A stretch of DNA of 30,306 bases. Origin: an uncultured Bacteroidales bacterium (GTDB lineage: Bacteria; Bacteroidota; Bacteroidia; Bacteroidales; WCHB1-69). Location of the stretch: the NCBI GenBank assembly GCA_937949745.1, contig CALECM010000120.1, positions 1-30,306 on the forward strand, read 5' to 3'. Below the pieces are notes generated by a model. That model was given only the letters and a program-made list of their open reading frames with translations, was not told where the DNA came from and searched no databases. Within the stretch, counting starts at the first letter, position 1; every line of letters begins with the position of its first letter. Both the position numbers and the translations under genes were made by a program. Of this stretch, positions 23,435-30,306 are shown piece by piece.

Positions 23435-24265
23435 TTAGATTAATTTGGTGAATAAATAAGCTTTTCCGAATAATAATATTTTATAGAAGTTAGATATGCT
23501 GATCCGTTCTTCCATTAATTTCTCAGCCTGCACTTTTACGATCTGCCGGGTCAGTGCCCGGTAATAGAGATAGGCGGTATAAACGCCCAGTCGCGCACAA
23601 CGCGGTAATTCTTTGATCCCGATCCTGGCAATCCGGTAGTCCTCGAAAATATCTTCCAGGATGATCTGTTTGGTTTGTTCGTTGAGTGGTTGATCTTTTA
23701 AAATAGGAAAATACACCCGGTGAAGATTGTTGGTATCGTGGGCGAGGTCCCTCAGGAAATTGATTTTCTGAAAAGCCGACCCAAGCCTCATGGCATAAGG
23801 TTTCAATCTTTCATATTCATCCGGGTCTCCGTTAACGAAGACCTTGAGGCACATTAGTCCTACCACATCGGCGGAACCGTAAATATATTCTTTGATTTCC
23901 TGTTCCCCGAACCGTGACTGGCAGAGGTCGCTTTTCATACTCCGGAGGAAAGCCTGTACCTGGTCATCTTCAATGCCGTAATTCTTTACGGTATCCTGGA
24001 ATGCATTCAAAACAGGATTGGTACTGATGCCCCGTTCCATAGCTTTATAATAGTCCTGCTCGAATTCTGTTAAAAGTTGTTCCCGGTCATATTCATGGAA
24101 TGTATCCACGATTTCATCGGCCAGGCGTACAAATCCATATATGCTGTAGATGGCGTCCCTTATGGAAGGAGATAAGCATTTTACCCCAATGGAAAACGAA
24201 GTACTGTAAGTACTCGTTACCAGTTTTCCCGTTTCGTAAGAAACTTTGTGATAAAGGGCATCCAT
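23435..24265 (-). CDS. crtB: Phytoene synthase
   Basis: 276 residues of the squalene/phytoene-synthase family, which condense two GGPP to phytoene (or two FPP in the C30 branch). Seen: the first aspartate motif DEIVD (Asp50 and Asp54), the second aspartate motif NFLRDLAHD (near residues 166-174), and YSTSFSIGVKCL near the start. The ATG at 24265 is preferred to a GTG two codons earlier. Follows crtI after 22 bases. Sequence alone does not decide between CrtB and the C30 enzyme CrtM; the presence of CruF-like and CrtD-like genes favours C40. Confidence 0.9.
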   Translation of the reverse strand: MDALYHKVSYETGKLVTSTYSTSFSIGVKCLSPSIRDAIYSIYGFVRLADEIVDTFHEYDREQLLTEFEQDYYKAMERGISTNPVLNAFQDTVKNYGIEDDQVQAFLRSMKSDLCQSRFGEQEIKEYIYGSADVVGLMCLKVFVNGDPDEYERLKPYAMRLGSAFQKINFLRDLAHDTNNLHRVYFPILKDQPLNEQTKQIILEDIFEDYRIARIGIKELPRCARLGVYTAYLYYRALTRQIVKVQAEKLMEERISISNFYKILLFGKAYLFTKLI

Positions 24266-24287
24266 AGTCACTATTATTTTATCAATT

Positions 24288-25754
24288 TCAACATTTTTGC
24301 AGGTAATCGTTCGCCAGTTGTGCTGCGATTTTTCCTGAGATCACGGCCGGTGGCACTCCCGGACCGGGAACGGTCAGTTGTCCGGCATAAAATAAATTCT
24401 TTACTTTCTTATTATATATTTTGGGTTTAAGGAAAGCGGTCTGCAACAGAATGTTGGATAAACCGTAGGCATTTCCCTGATAAGCATTGTAGTCGCGTGT
24501 GAAGTCGCTTACGGCATAAGACTCATGAAATAAAATATCATCTTTAAGCTTCTGCCCTGTAAGTCTTTCCATACGCTCGATCACCTGGTTAAAATAAAAA
24601 TCCCTGATTTCGGGAGTATCCGATAATCCTGCCGCGACAGGTATCAGAATTACCGCAGCATCTTTTCCTTCCGGAGCCATCCTTTCATCAGAGACGCTCG
24701 GAAAACTGGTATAGAAAAGGGGGCTTTCCGGCCATCCCGGATCATCATATATTTTCTCCGCATGTACGCTGAATTCAGTATCGAAAAAAAGTGTATGGTG
24801 CGATATACGGTCTATCTTACGGTCGAAAGCGACATAATAAAGTAGGGCGGAAGGAGCCATCACCCGCTTGTTCCAATATTTTTCACTGTAATTACGGTAA
24901 GACCTTGGTAAAAGGGATTCCGTGTGATGATAATCGGCGCCGGATACCACGGCATCCGCTCTTTCAAAATTGCCGTTCACCACGACACCCGTTATTTTTT
25001 TATCCCTGATCACGACTTCCGTTACCGCGCTGTTGGTGCATATTTTGACTCCGAGGCTTTCCGCCATTTTTTTTATTCCATTGATCATTTCGAACATACC
25101 GCCTTTTACATGCCAGGTTCCCAGTATCATGTCCGCGTAATTCATAAAACAATAAAACGCCGGAGTCTGTGACGGCTTCGCACCCAGGAAGATTACCGGA
25201 AATTCCAACATTTGCCGTAACTTCGGATTATGGATATTGCGGCGTACTTTACCGCTCAGGCTCGAAAAGAATTGGAATACACGGGCAGCAGTGGCGGGCA
25301 TTACCAGTTCCATGGGAGATTTTCCCGGTTTATAGACCACTTTCTCCATGGCTACACGGTAATTATAGGCTGCCGATTTCATAAAATTCCTCAGGAATTT
25401 TCCACTGCCGGGTTCGTTTTCTTCAAAAACGGCGACAATTTTTTCAAAATCCGCGGATAAAGGAACAGAATCCTTTTCACCGAAATAGATCTCATAACCC
25501 GGATCCAACCGCACAAGTTCATAGTAATCGGAAGGTTTATGTCCGAAATCTTCAAAGAATTTCTCGAAAACATCAGGCATCCAGTAAAAAGTGGGTCCCA
25601 TGTCGAAAACGAAACCTTCTTTTTGCCACTGACGCGCCCGTCCGCCTATCATGCTGTTCTTTTCAAAAACGGTAACTTCATGGCCCTGTTGTGCCAGGTA
25701 GCTGGCCGATGCCAGGCTGGAATATCCCGACCCCATCACAATGGTTTTTTTCAC
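24288..25754 (-). CDS. crtI: Phytoene desaturase
   Basis: 488 residues, first gene of the operon. Seen: FAD-binding IVMGSGYSSLASASYLAQQG, the FEKNSMIGGRARQW segment, GFVFDMGPTFYWMPDVF near residue 47 and the C-terminal LFYAGQLTVPGPGVPPAVISG, all CrtI landmarks. The enzyme removes hydrogens from phytoene to make lycopene-type polyenes at the membrane. One unusual point: the dinucleotide-binding loop is GSGYSSLASA, with Ser-Ser where many members have Gly (GxGxxGL). It is part of a nine-gene minus-strand unit (17894-25754). Confidence 0.92.
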   Translation of the reverse strand: MKKTIVMGSGYSSLASASYLAQQGHEVTVFEKNSMIGGRARQWQKEGFVFDMGPTFYWMPDVFEKFFEDFGHKPSDYYELVRLDPGYEIYFGEKDSVPLSADFEKIVAVFEENEPGSGKFLRNFMKSAAYNYRVAMEKVVYKPGKSPMELVMPATAARVFQFFSSLSGKVRRNIHNPKLRQMLEFPVIFLGAKPSQTPAFYCFMNYADMILGTWHVKGGMFEMINGIKKMAESLGVKICTNSAVTEVVIRDKKITGVVVNGNFERADAVVSGADYHHTESLLPRSYRNYSEKYWNKRVMAPSALLYYVAFDRKIDRISHHTLFFDTEFSVHAEKIYDDPGWPESPLFYTSFPSVSDERMAPEGKDAAVILIPVAAGLSDTPEIRDFYFNQVIERMERLTGQKLKDDILFHESYAVSDFTRDYNAYQGNAYGLSNILLQTAFLKPKIYNKKVKNLFYAGQLTVPGPGVPPAVISGKIAAQLANDYLQKC

Positions 25755-26144
25755 CCTGTAAATTTTAAATTTGCTATATTATTTCTTTCTTTAGAATCAA
25801 TCATAAATGAAAACACATCTTTATCTCCAAATGTTTTCTTTTTCTTAATAATATTGCAAAAAATATGTAAATGTGTAATGTTATGGTTTGAAATAAGAAG
25901 ATATAACCTGTTTAAAACCAGTAAGATTTTAATCCTTGTTTAAGAAAGTATCGGCAAGGATTTTAAAGCGGGTAATAAAAGAAAAAATCGCATGGAAGTT
26001 TTTAGTAATTTAGCCGCATGCATAACAATAATATTATTGGGATTCCGTAAATATCATATTGACAGGTAAAGTCTTAGTAATTAAGGCTTGTTATTTACCC
26101 TATTTATGTTGAAAATCCAATGTATAGATATTGAAATTAATCTT
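25755..26144. promoter_or_regulatory. Control region upstream of the carotenoid operon
   Basis: This 390-base gap has no credible gene. On the minus strand, TATTTTTTG (around 25857-25865) resembles the TAnnTTTG -7 element with one extra base, about 100 bases before the crtI start; it is the only candidate promoter I see. An 8-bp inverted repeat, AATCCTTG (25931-25938) and CAAGGATT (25955-25962), lies further upstream. It could be a regulator site or the hairpin of a short transcript. No clear promoter for the plus-strand esterase is seen. Confidence 0.35.
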
Positions 26145-26960
26145 ATGGAGAGAAAAATTTGGAGAATTATTCCACTGATGGTGTTACTGTTTGTGGTAAA
26201 CGCATGCTCAAAAGAAGAAGCTACCGGTATTACGGAGAAGTTTACGCAGATTTCTCAATTTACCGGGGAAAGTTACGATCTTACGGTTTTTTATCCGGAT
26301 CGGCAATTTCCGGAAAGTCCGGTTCCCGTTATTCTTTTACTGGACGGTTTCTGGCATTACGATGCCGTGTCGGAACTTCTGGAAGAAAAGAGTGAAGCCG
26401 GCGAAATTCCAAAATGTATACTGGTTTCCCTGGATTATACGGATGGCAAAGGCTCCGCAACACGAATGAAAGATCTGGTTTATCCGGTAAATGAGTATGT
26501 GGAGGAAGGAGTTCGGGGAGATTTATTTTACCGGTTTATTACAGAAGAACTATTTCCTGAAATTGAAGGTCAATATAATTCGGATACAACCAAAAGAACG
26601 ATTATGGGGCATTCCCTGGGAGGTTTCTTCGTATTGTATTCTTTATTGGATAATGCTCCGGAACCCTTTTTTAAGAAATCCATAGCCGCCAGTTGCAGTA
26701 TGGGAATCGGAAATAATTATTTATTTGTGAAAGAAAGGGAAACAGCGGATCTTAATACCGGTATTCGTCAAAAGCTGTTTATGGGATGCGGTAATCTTGC
26801 CGGGGAAGCTCCGGCCCTGCATCAGGAGTTTTTCGAAAAAATGAAATCGCGCCGTTATTCCGGATTAAGGATCGATTTCGAAATTTACGATGCTACCCAT
26901 GGTACGGATGCTTATCCGACTTTCGCGAACGGATTAACTTATATTTTCCATCATGATTAA
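26145..26960 (+). CDS. Lipoprotein esterase (esterase D / Fes-like alpha/beta hydrolase)
   Basis: 271 residues from the ATG at 26145. Seen: a lipoprotein signal ending VVNAC (Cys21), VILLLDGFWHYD near residue 62, the nucleophile elbow GHSLGG (Ser157), FMGCGN and a late ATHGTD supplying the probable histidine. The pattern is that of PF00756 putative esterases (esterase D, enterochelin esterase-like). The frame is open earlier to 26088, but the signal peptide starts at this ATG. It overlaps the next gene by 8 bases, so the two are probably cotranscribed. A siderophore or acyl-ester substrate is possible but not shown. Confidence 0.82.
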   Translation: MERKIWRIIPLMVLLFVVNACSKEEATGITEKFTQISQFTGESYDLTVFYPDRQFPESPVPVILLLDGFWHYDAVSELLEEKSEAGEIPKCILVSLDYTDGKGSATRMKDLVYPVNEYVEEGVRGDLFYRFITEELFPEIEGQYNSDTTKRTIMGHSLGGFFVLYSLLDNAPEPFFKKSIAASCSMGIGNNYLFVKERETADLNTGIRQKLFMGCGNLAGEAPALHQEFFEKMKSRRYSGLRIDFEIYDATHGTDAYPTFANGLTYIFHHD

Positions 26961-27582
26961 AAAATGTGTTGTTGCGGTTATGCTTTTCACCTGTGGTTTT
27001 ACAGGATTTTCACAGGAACAAATGCCCGGAAGGGAAATGCTGGCTACGATCGATGTCGGGTTCAATATCCCGGAATTATATAACCTGGGCCTGGAAGTTA
27101 ATTCCGGATATTATGTTTATACGATCAATTGGTTCAGAGTGGCGCCCGGAGTACAAATATCCTATTTCGTTAATACGAAAAACGATTGGTTTGATAATAC
27201 CGACATCTCTAAAAATTATTATGGGGAATATCGCTTGAATATCATGGCCAATATGGAATTCCTGCCATTCAGGAGGTCCTCATTTTTTATAGGCGTAGTT
27301 CCGTATCTCGGGTGTCAGCTTATACAAAATAAAGGGAAACTGATTAATCATGAAGCCCAACTGGATTTTAAGTACAATTATCAATATACTTCTTTCGATT
27401 TCGGATTACGTTTGAAAGCCGGAGGGTTTTTCGGAGAGAAACAACGACACGGTATGCACGGATATTTCCAGTTTTCCATGCGTGGCATCGCCGATCGGAA
27501 TCCTTATACCAAATTTTTCAATCTGGGCATGTCGGATTATAAATCTTATATCGGATTGGGCTATATCTACCGGATCAGGTAA
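26953..27582 (+). CDS. Probable outer-membrane beta-barrel protein
   Basis: 209 residues. Seen: a signal peptide (about 1-20, TCGFTGFSQ), then alternating hydrophobic/polar beta strands with aromatic girdles (YYVYTINWF, FFIGVVPYLG, YKSYIGLGYIYRIR at the C-terminus with aromatic ending residues). This suggests an eight- to ten-stranded barrel, the OmpX/outer-membrane-beta-barrel class. The translational overlap with the lipoprotein esterase (ATGATTAA) argues for a joint envelope function. I do not recognise a specific family. Confidence 0.7.
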   Translation: MIKKCVVAVMLFTCGFTGFSQEQMPGREMLATIDVGFNIPELYNLGLEVNSGYYVYTINWFRVAPGVQISYFVNTKNDWFDNTDISKNYYGEYRLNIMANMEFLPFRRSSFFIGVVPYLGCQLIQNKGKLINHEAQLDFKYNYQYTSFDFGLRLKAGGFFGEKQRHGMHGYFQFSMRGIADRNPYTKFFNLGMSDYKSYIGLGYIYRIR

Positions 27583-27631
27583 TCATTCAGATTGAGGTAT
27601 TTCTGCCGGTGGATTTAAAAACCGTCCTGGT

Positions 27632-29092
27632 TTACATGATTTCAATACCTTCGATCCCGTCCCGGGAAATGATCACCCTGAATCGTTTATATTCAACGGT
27701 ATCTTTTTGCTGAAGCTGGATAATAAAATTAATATAGTAAATGAATTTACTGAAAACGGTTTCGTATCCTTTCTCCTGGTCGGGAATGGAAACAGCTACA
27801 GAGGGATCATCCATTTTCATGATGAAATTGGAAAAATTAAACCTCATAATATCATTGATTCCCGCCGTATCGTAAGGAATATTTTCATCAAGCACAGTCC
27901 CGTCTATATCGACCAGTTTCCGGTATAGGATGATCTTTTCGGCTGTATTACGATTGTCGGATTCGAGGATATCCGACCGGTTACGCCGGTGGATCACTTC
28001 TTCCGGCACTTTTTCTTCATTGACGAAATCCACCCCTTCCTTGATCCACCCGATAGGTTTATCTTTGATACTTATGGTGGTCTTATTGTCAAAATATCTT
28101 TTCGACAACCTGGAAGCGAAGTAATAGCGTGCGGTCTCCTTGATCCTGTCTTTGAGCATATAACTTACCACCAGCGCCACGAACAAAGGCATGGTGAAGT
28201 TCCCGTATTTCTGCTGGGCCGAAAACGCGATGGCTGTGGCAAAAACCATGGCCAGTCCGGCCGCGATACTGACGGAAAACTGTTCGGCCAGACGACCGTC
28301 CTTTTTCACATCGGCATCCAGGAACAGATGATTTTCGATATATTTTCTCAATAACCGGAGCCTGTGTAATATTTCGCTGTTCTTTTTGGGGTTATCTTTT
28401 TCGGTTACTTCATATCCCATCCGGAGTCTGTGCGTCCTTTCTTTAAGTATGATCTCCATCAGCTCTTTCTTGCCCATACGGTAATCCCGCGGGTGGACCG
28501 CTTTGAGGAATTTCAGGAGTTCGAAGGTTTTATGCTCTATCCTGTTGGAAAGGAATTCATCCCCGAAAGCAAAATAGGTGAGCGCTTTTTCCGGTACTTC
28601 CGGCCGGGTAATGACCGGCCTCAGATCCCTGTAAAGTGTCGTAACTTTCTCGATTCTCCGAATATAAAGGTTGATCGCCTCACGTCTTTCACTTCTGTTA
28701 TTTAAGTTCATCAGGCTTGATACTTCCTGTCTGAGGGCGCTTTTGGTAATGGAAATGAACATTTTGATCTGGTACTCGAATTCAGCCATATTGGCGTCCG
28801 AAGGTTCCGCGACCAGTTCGTTAAAAGCTACCTGTAAAAACATATAGGGAAGCGTATTGCTGTCTCCCACTTCTTCTAAAGTATAAATAGGGGTGATGAG
28901 CCTTACATAGGATTTGGCATCCCGGTAAAAATGGCTTTTAGGATAGGTCTGGCTATTGATATCCAGACTGTAAGGTACAAAGATCCAGGTATTCATCATG
29001 AACTCATTTTCCTTGTGCTGCTTCTCTACCCGGAACCCCGTCTTAAATTCTACGGAAAATTTATCATGTACCCGTACTTGAATATCGATCAT
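27632..29092 (-). CDS. Two-TM protein of unknown function
   Basis: 486 residues from the ATG at 29092; I do not recognise the family. Seen: a soluble N-terminal half of about 270 residues (charged, mixed alpha/beta, with LYIRRIEKVTTLYRDLRPV), two adjacent hydrophobic segments (about 275-293 and 301-313), and a soluble C-terminal part with HRRNRSDILESDNRNTA and a VIISRDGIEGIEIM end. The frame extends to a TTG at 29122, but that codon overlaps the TAATTTTG promoter. The protein is probably membrane-bound with both ends on the same side. It is divergent from the AraC-type gene, with 128 bases between the two starts. Confidence 0.75.
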   Translation of the reverse strand: MIDIQVRVHDKFSVEFKTGFRVEKQHKENEFMMNTWIFVPYSLDINSQTYPKSHFYRDAKSYVRLITPIYTLEEVGDSNTLPYMFLQVAFNELVAEPSDANMAEFEYQIKMFISITKSALRQEVSSLMNLNNRSERREAINLYIRRIEKVTTLYRDLRPVITRPEVPEKALTYFAFGDEFLSNRIEHKTFELLKFLKAVHPRDYRMGKKELMEIILKERTHRLRMGYEVTEKDNPKKNSEILHRLRLLRKYIENHLFLDADVKKDGRLAEQFSVSIAAGLAMVFATAIAFSAQQKYGNFTMPLFVALVVSYMLKDRIKETARYYFASRLSKRYFDNKTTISIKDKPIGWIKEGVDFVNEEKVPEEVIHRRNRSDILESDNRNTAEKIILYRKLVDIDGTVLDENIPYDTAGINDIMRFNFSNFIMKMDDPSVAVSIPDQEKGYETVFSKFIYYINFIIQLQQKDTVEYKRFRVIISRDGIEGIEIM

Positions 29093-29119
29093 CTCTTTGA
29101 AGTTGGCATTTACAAAACT

Positions 29120-29127
29120 CAAAATTA
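29120..29127 (-). promoter_or_regulatory. Bacteroidota -7 element (TAATTTTG) for the two-TM protein
   Basis: The plus strand reads CAAAATTA, giving TAATTTTG on the minus strand. The transcript would start near 29113, which excludes the TTG at 29122 and supports the ATG at 29092. Confidence 0.5.
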
Positions 29128-29187
29128 GTCAATTTTGTTTAACCAGAGATTCTTTTATGATAATAAAGTCTTTTCCGTCCCTTTTCC

Positions 29188-29195
29188 TATTTTTG
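29188..29195 (+). promoter_or_regulatory. Bacteroidota -7 element (TATTTTTG) for the AraC-type gene
   Basis: CTATTTTTGCAC lies 26 bases before the ATG at 29221. An identical 12-base context recurs in front of the MFS gene at 30097-30108. Confidence 0.6.
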
Positions 29196-29220
29196 CACTT
29201 ATTTATGAATTTAACGAATC

Positions 29221-30045
29221 ATGCGAAATAATAATTCCCTGGTCGTATGGCAGGATTCGCCTTTTATAGAAATATTCCGGATCGAGGAAATAGATGATAC
29301 GATCTTCAGGAATTACCAGCGCTATGATTTTTACCAGATCTTATGGTTTACGGAGATATCCGGTGACCATAGCTATTGGATAGATTTCAAGGAATACCGT
29401 ATCTTGCCGGAATCCGTCGTGGTCTTATTCCCGGGACAAATCGACAAGTTGGATCCGAAAGGGAAAAAAGGATTTCTTTTCGCCGTGGATCCCAATACTT
29501 TTTTCCAGATCAACCAGCGACTGAACTCCGATTACCTGAACGGGTATTTTTCCAATGTAGTGCTTCCGTTAAACGATGAGTGCCGGGAAAATCTTCATAT
29601 CCTGATGTCTCTGATATGGAAGGAATATCTGGCTGCGAAAAGAATGGTTTTATTGACAAGCTATGTTGAAGTTGTACTTTTCCATATTAGTGCCATTTTC
29701 GAATCTAAGAAAACCGAGTTTAAAGGTCCTGTACCGGGAGTACCGGAATTGATGAAATTGATTGATCTCTATTTCCTCCGGGAAAGAGAGACCGATTTTT
29801 ACGCAGACAAAATGGGAGTTACCTGTAAAAAACTGAACCTGATCTCTAAAAAAGGGACGACTAAAACCGTTAAGCAGCACCTTCAGGAAAGGTTGATTTT
29901 AGAAATTAAAAAAGAGATCCGGATAGGGGAGAAAAACCTGAAAGAGATAGCCTTTGATCTGGGATTCAGCGAACCTGCCTATTTTACCCGGTTTTTTAAA
30001 AAACACACGGGAATGTCGCCTACCGCATTTAAGGATTATGGCTGA
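29221..30045 (+). CDS. AraC-family transcriptional regulator
   Basis: 274 residues. Seen: an N-terminal beta-rich cupin-like effector domain (about 1-110, with YQILWFTEISGDHSYWIDF), a linker, and a C-terminal AraC/XylS DNA-binding domain with two helix-turn-helix units (about 175-274). The second unit is the diagnostic IAFDLGFSEPAYFTRFFKKHTGMSPTAFKDY. AraC proteins usually bind direct repeats next to the -33 region. It sits 78 bases before an MFS efflux gene in the same orientation, and the short gap holds repeated GGACA boxes, so it may control that gene. The inducer is unknown. Confidence 0.92.
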   Translation: MRNNNSLVVWQDSPFIEIFRIEEIDDTIFRNYQRYDFYQILWFTEISGDHSYWIDFKEYRILPESVVVLFPGQIDKLDPKGKKGFLFAVDPNTFFQINQRLNSDYLNGYFSNVVLPLNDECRENLHILMSLIWKEYLAAKRMVLLTSYVEVVLFHISAIFESKKTEFKGPVPGVPELMKLIDLYFLRERETDFYADKMGVTCKKLNLISKKGTTKTVKQHLQERLILEIKKEIRIGEKNLKEIAFDLGFSEPAYFTRFFKKHTGMSPTAFKDYG

Positions 30046-30047
30046 TA

Positions 30048-30084
30048 TGTCCAAGAAAACGGACAATATCTGCAAGTTCGGACA
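30048..30084 (+). promoter_or_regulatory. GGACA boxes, candidate AraC operator
   Basis: TGTCC (30048-30052) faces GGACA (30061-30065), and GGACA recurs at 30080-30084, a 19-base step (about two helical turns) from the previous one. The last copy lies 13 bases before the -7 element at 30098, in the -33 area. This fits direct-repeat operators of AraC regulators; binding is inferred. Confidence 0.4.
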
Positions 30085-30097
30085 GTAAATAGTTTTC

Positions 30098-30105
30098 TAT
30101 TTTTG
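30098..30105 (+). promoter_or_regulatory. Bacteroidota -7 element (TATTTTTG) for the MFS gene
   Basis: CTATTTTTGCAC, 19 bases before the ATG at 30124, matching TAnnTTTG. There is no plain TTTG at -33, consistent with activator dependence. Confidence 0.6.
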
Positions 30106-30123
30106 CACCCTTAAAATTGCTAT

Positions 30124-30306
30124 ATGAAAACGTTTACAGCTTCACAGTGGCTTATGATTATAATCCTGTCGTTATTAACGGCTTTGGAGCCACTAAGTAT
30201 CGATCTTTACCTGCCCGCGTTCATTCCTATTTCGGAAGCCTTTTCATCCTCGATCGCGGCCGTACAACTTTCCCTGACGACTTTTTTAGGTGGTTTTGCC
30301 GTGGGA
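30124..30306 (+). CDS. Bcr/CflA-family MFS drug-resistance transporter (5' part)
   Basis: The first 61 codons of a gene cut by the window end. Seen: an ATG 19 bases after a -7 element, then helix 1 (LMIIILSLLTALEPLSIDLYLPAFIPI) and the start of helix 2 (VQLSLTTFLGGFAVG). The EPLSIDLYLPAxP motif with the helix-2 VQLSLTxFLxGFAxG signature is typical of Bcr/CflA 12-TM proton-driven exporters of drugs and small metabolites. The neighbouring AraC-type gene is a likely regulator. Confidence 0.88.
   Translation, partial: MKTFTASQWLMIIILSLLTALEPLSIDLYLPAFIPISEAFSSSIAAVQLSLTTFLGGFAVG

Overview
The window looks like Bacteroidota chromosome, probably order Bacteroidales. The evidence is repeated upstream -7 elements of the Bacteroidota type (TAnnTTTG, for example TATTTTTG, TATATTTG and TATCTTTG), weak Shine-Dalgarno sequences, Bacteroidota-typical families (DUF3857/transglutaminase giant, DUF4139 protein, YwqK/MORN immunity-like protein, RHS remnants) and a Bacteroidota-type carotenoid operon. 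No rRNA, tRNA or CRISPR array was seen. The genus cannot be fixed from sequence alone.

Layout. 1-6100: single genes on both strands: a zinc-free quinone oxidoreductase, a small membrane protein, a DUF488 protein, a LysE-type exporter, a two-TM protein with a possible degenerate PLD-like sensor domain, and a lipoprotein esterase. 6121-11502 (minus): a 1257-residue TPR/DUF3857/transglutaminase-like exported protein, a patatin phospholipase and a lipoprotein. 11550-13580: a scarred accessory patch. The 3' end of a GyrI-like gene abuts an RHS core fragment, an AT-rich decayed toxin-like domain, an intact exported YwqK/MORN-type immunity candidate, and a second RHS core fragment. About 274 bp of RHS core is present as a direct repeat on both sides of the toxin/immunity module.

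13680-16816 (minus): DUF4139 protein, isoprenylcysteine-methyltransferase-like membrane protein, SAM methyltransferase. 16817-17893: intergenic repeats (a 124-bp element with 14-bp inverted ends, a degenerate tandem array, a GTCATCCTGAGCG-type repeat) and a YtxH gene.

17894-25754 (minus) is the core of the window: nine tightly packed or overlapping genes read crtI, crtB, idi, a second CrtI-type desaturase, cruF-like, PlsC-like acyltransferase, GT2 glycosyltransferase, TPR protein and a T4-endonuclease-V-type pyrimidine-dimer glycosylase. Phytoene synthesis, desaturation, hydration, second desaturation, glycosylation and acylation would give an acyclic acyl-glycosyl carotenoid. No cyclase and no GGPP synthase lie in the window. 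Pigment synthesis and UV-lesion repair appear to share one transcript, which suggests a light-damage defence unit.

26145-30306: a lipoprotein esterase overlapping an outer-membrane-like protein, an unrecognised two-TM protein, an AraC-family regulator, and the first 61 codons of a Bcr/CflA-type MFS efflux pump with a possible operator just upstream.
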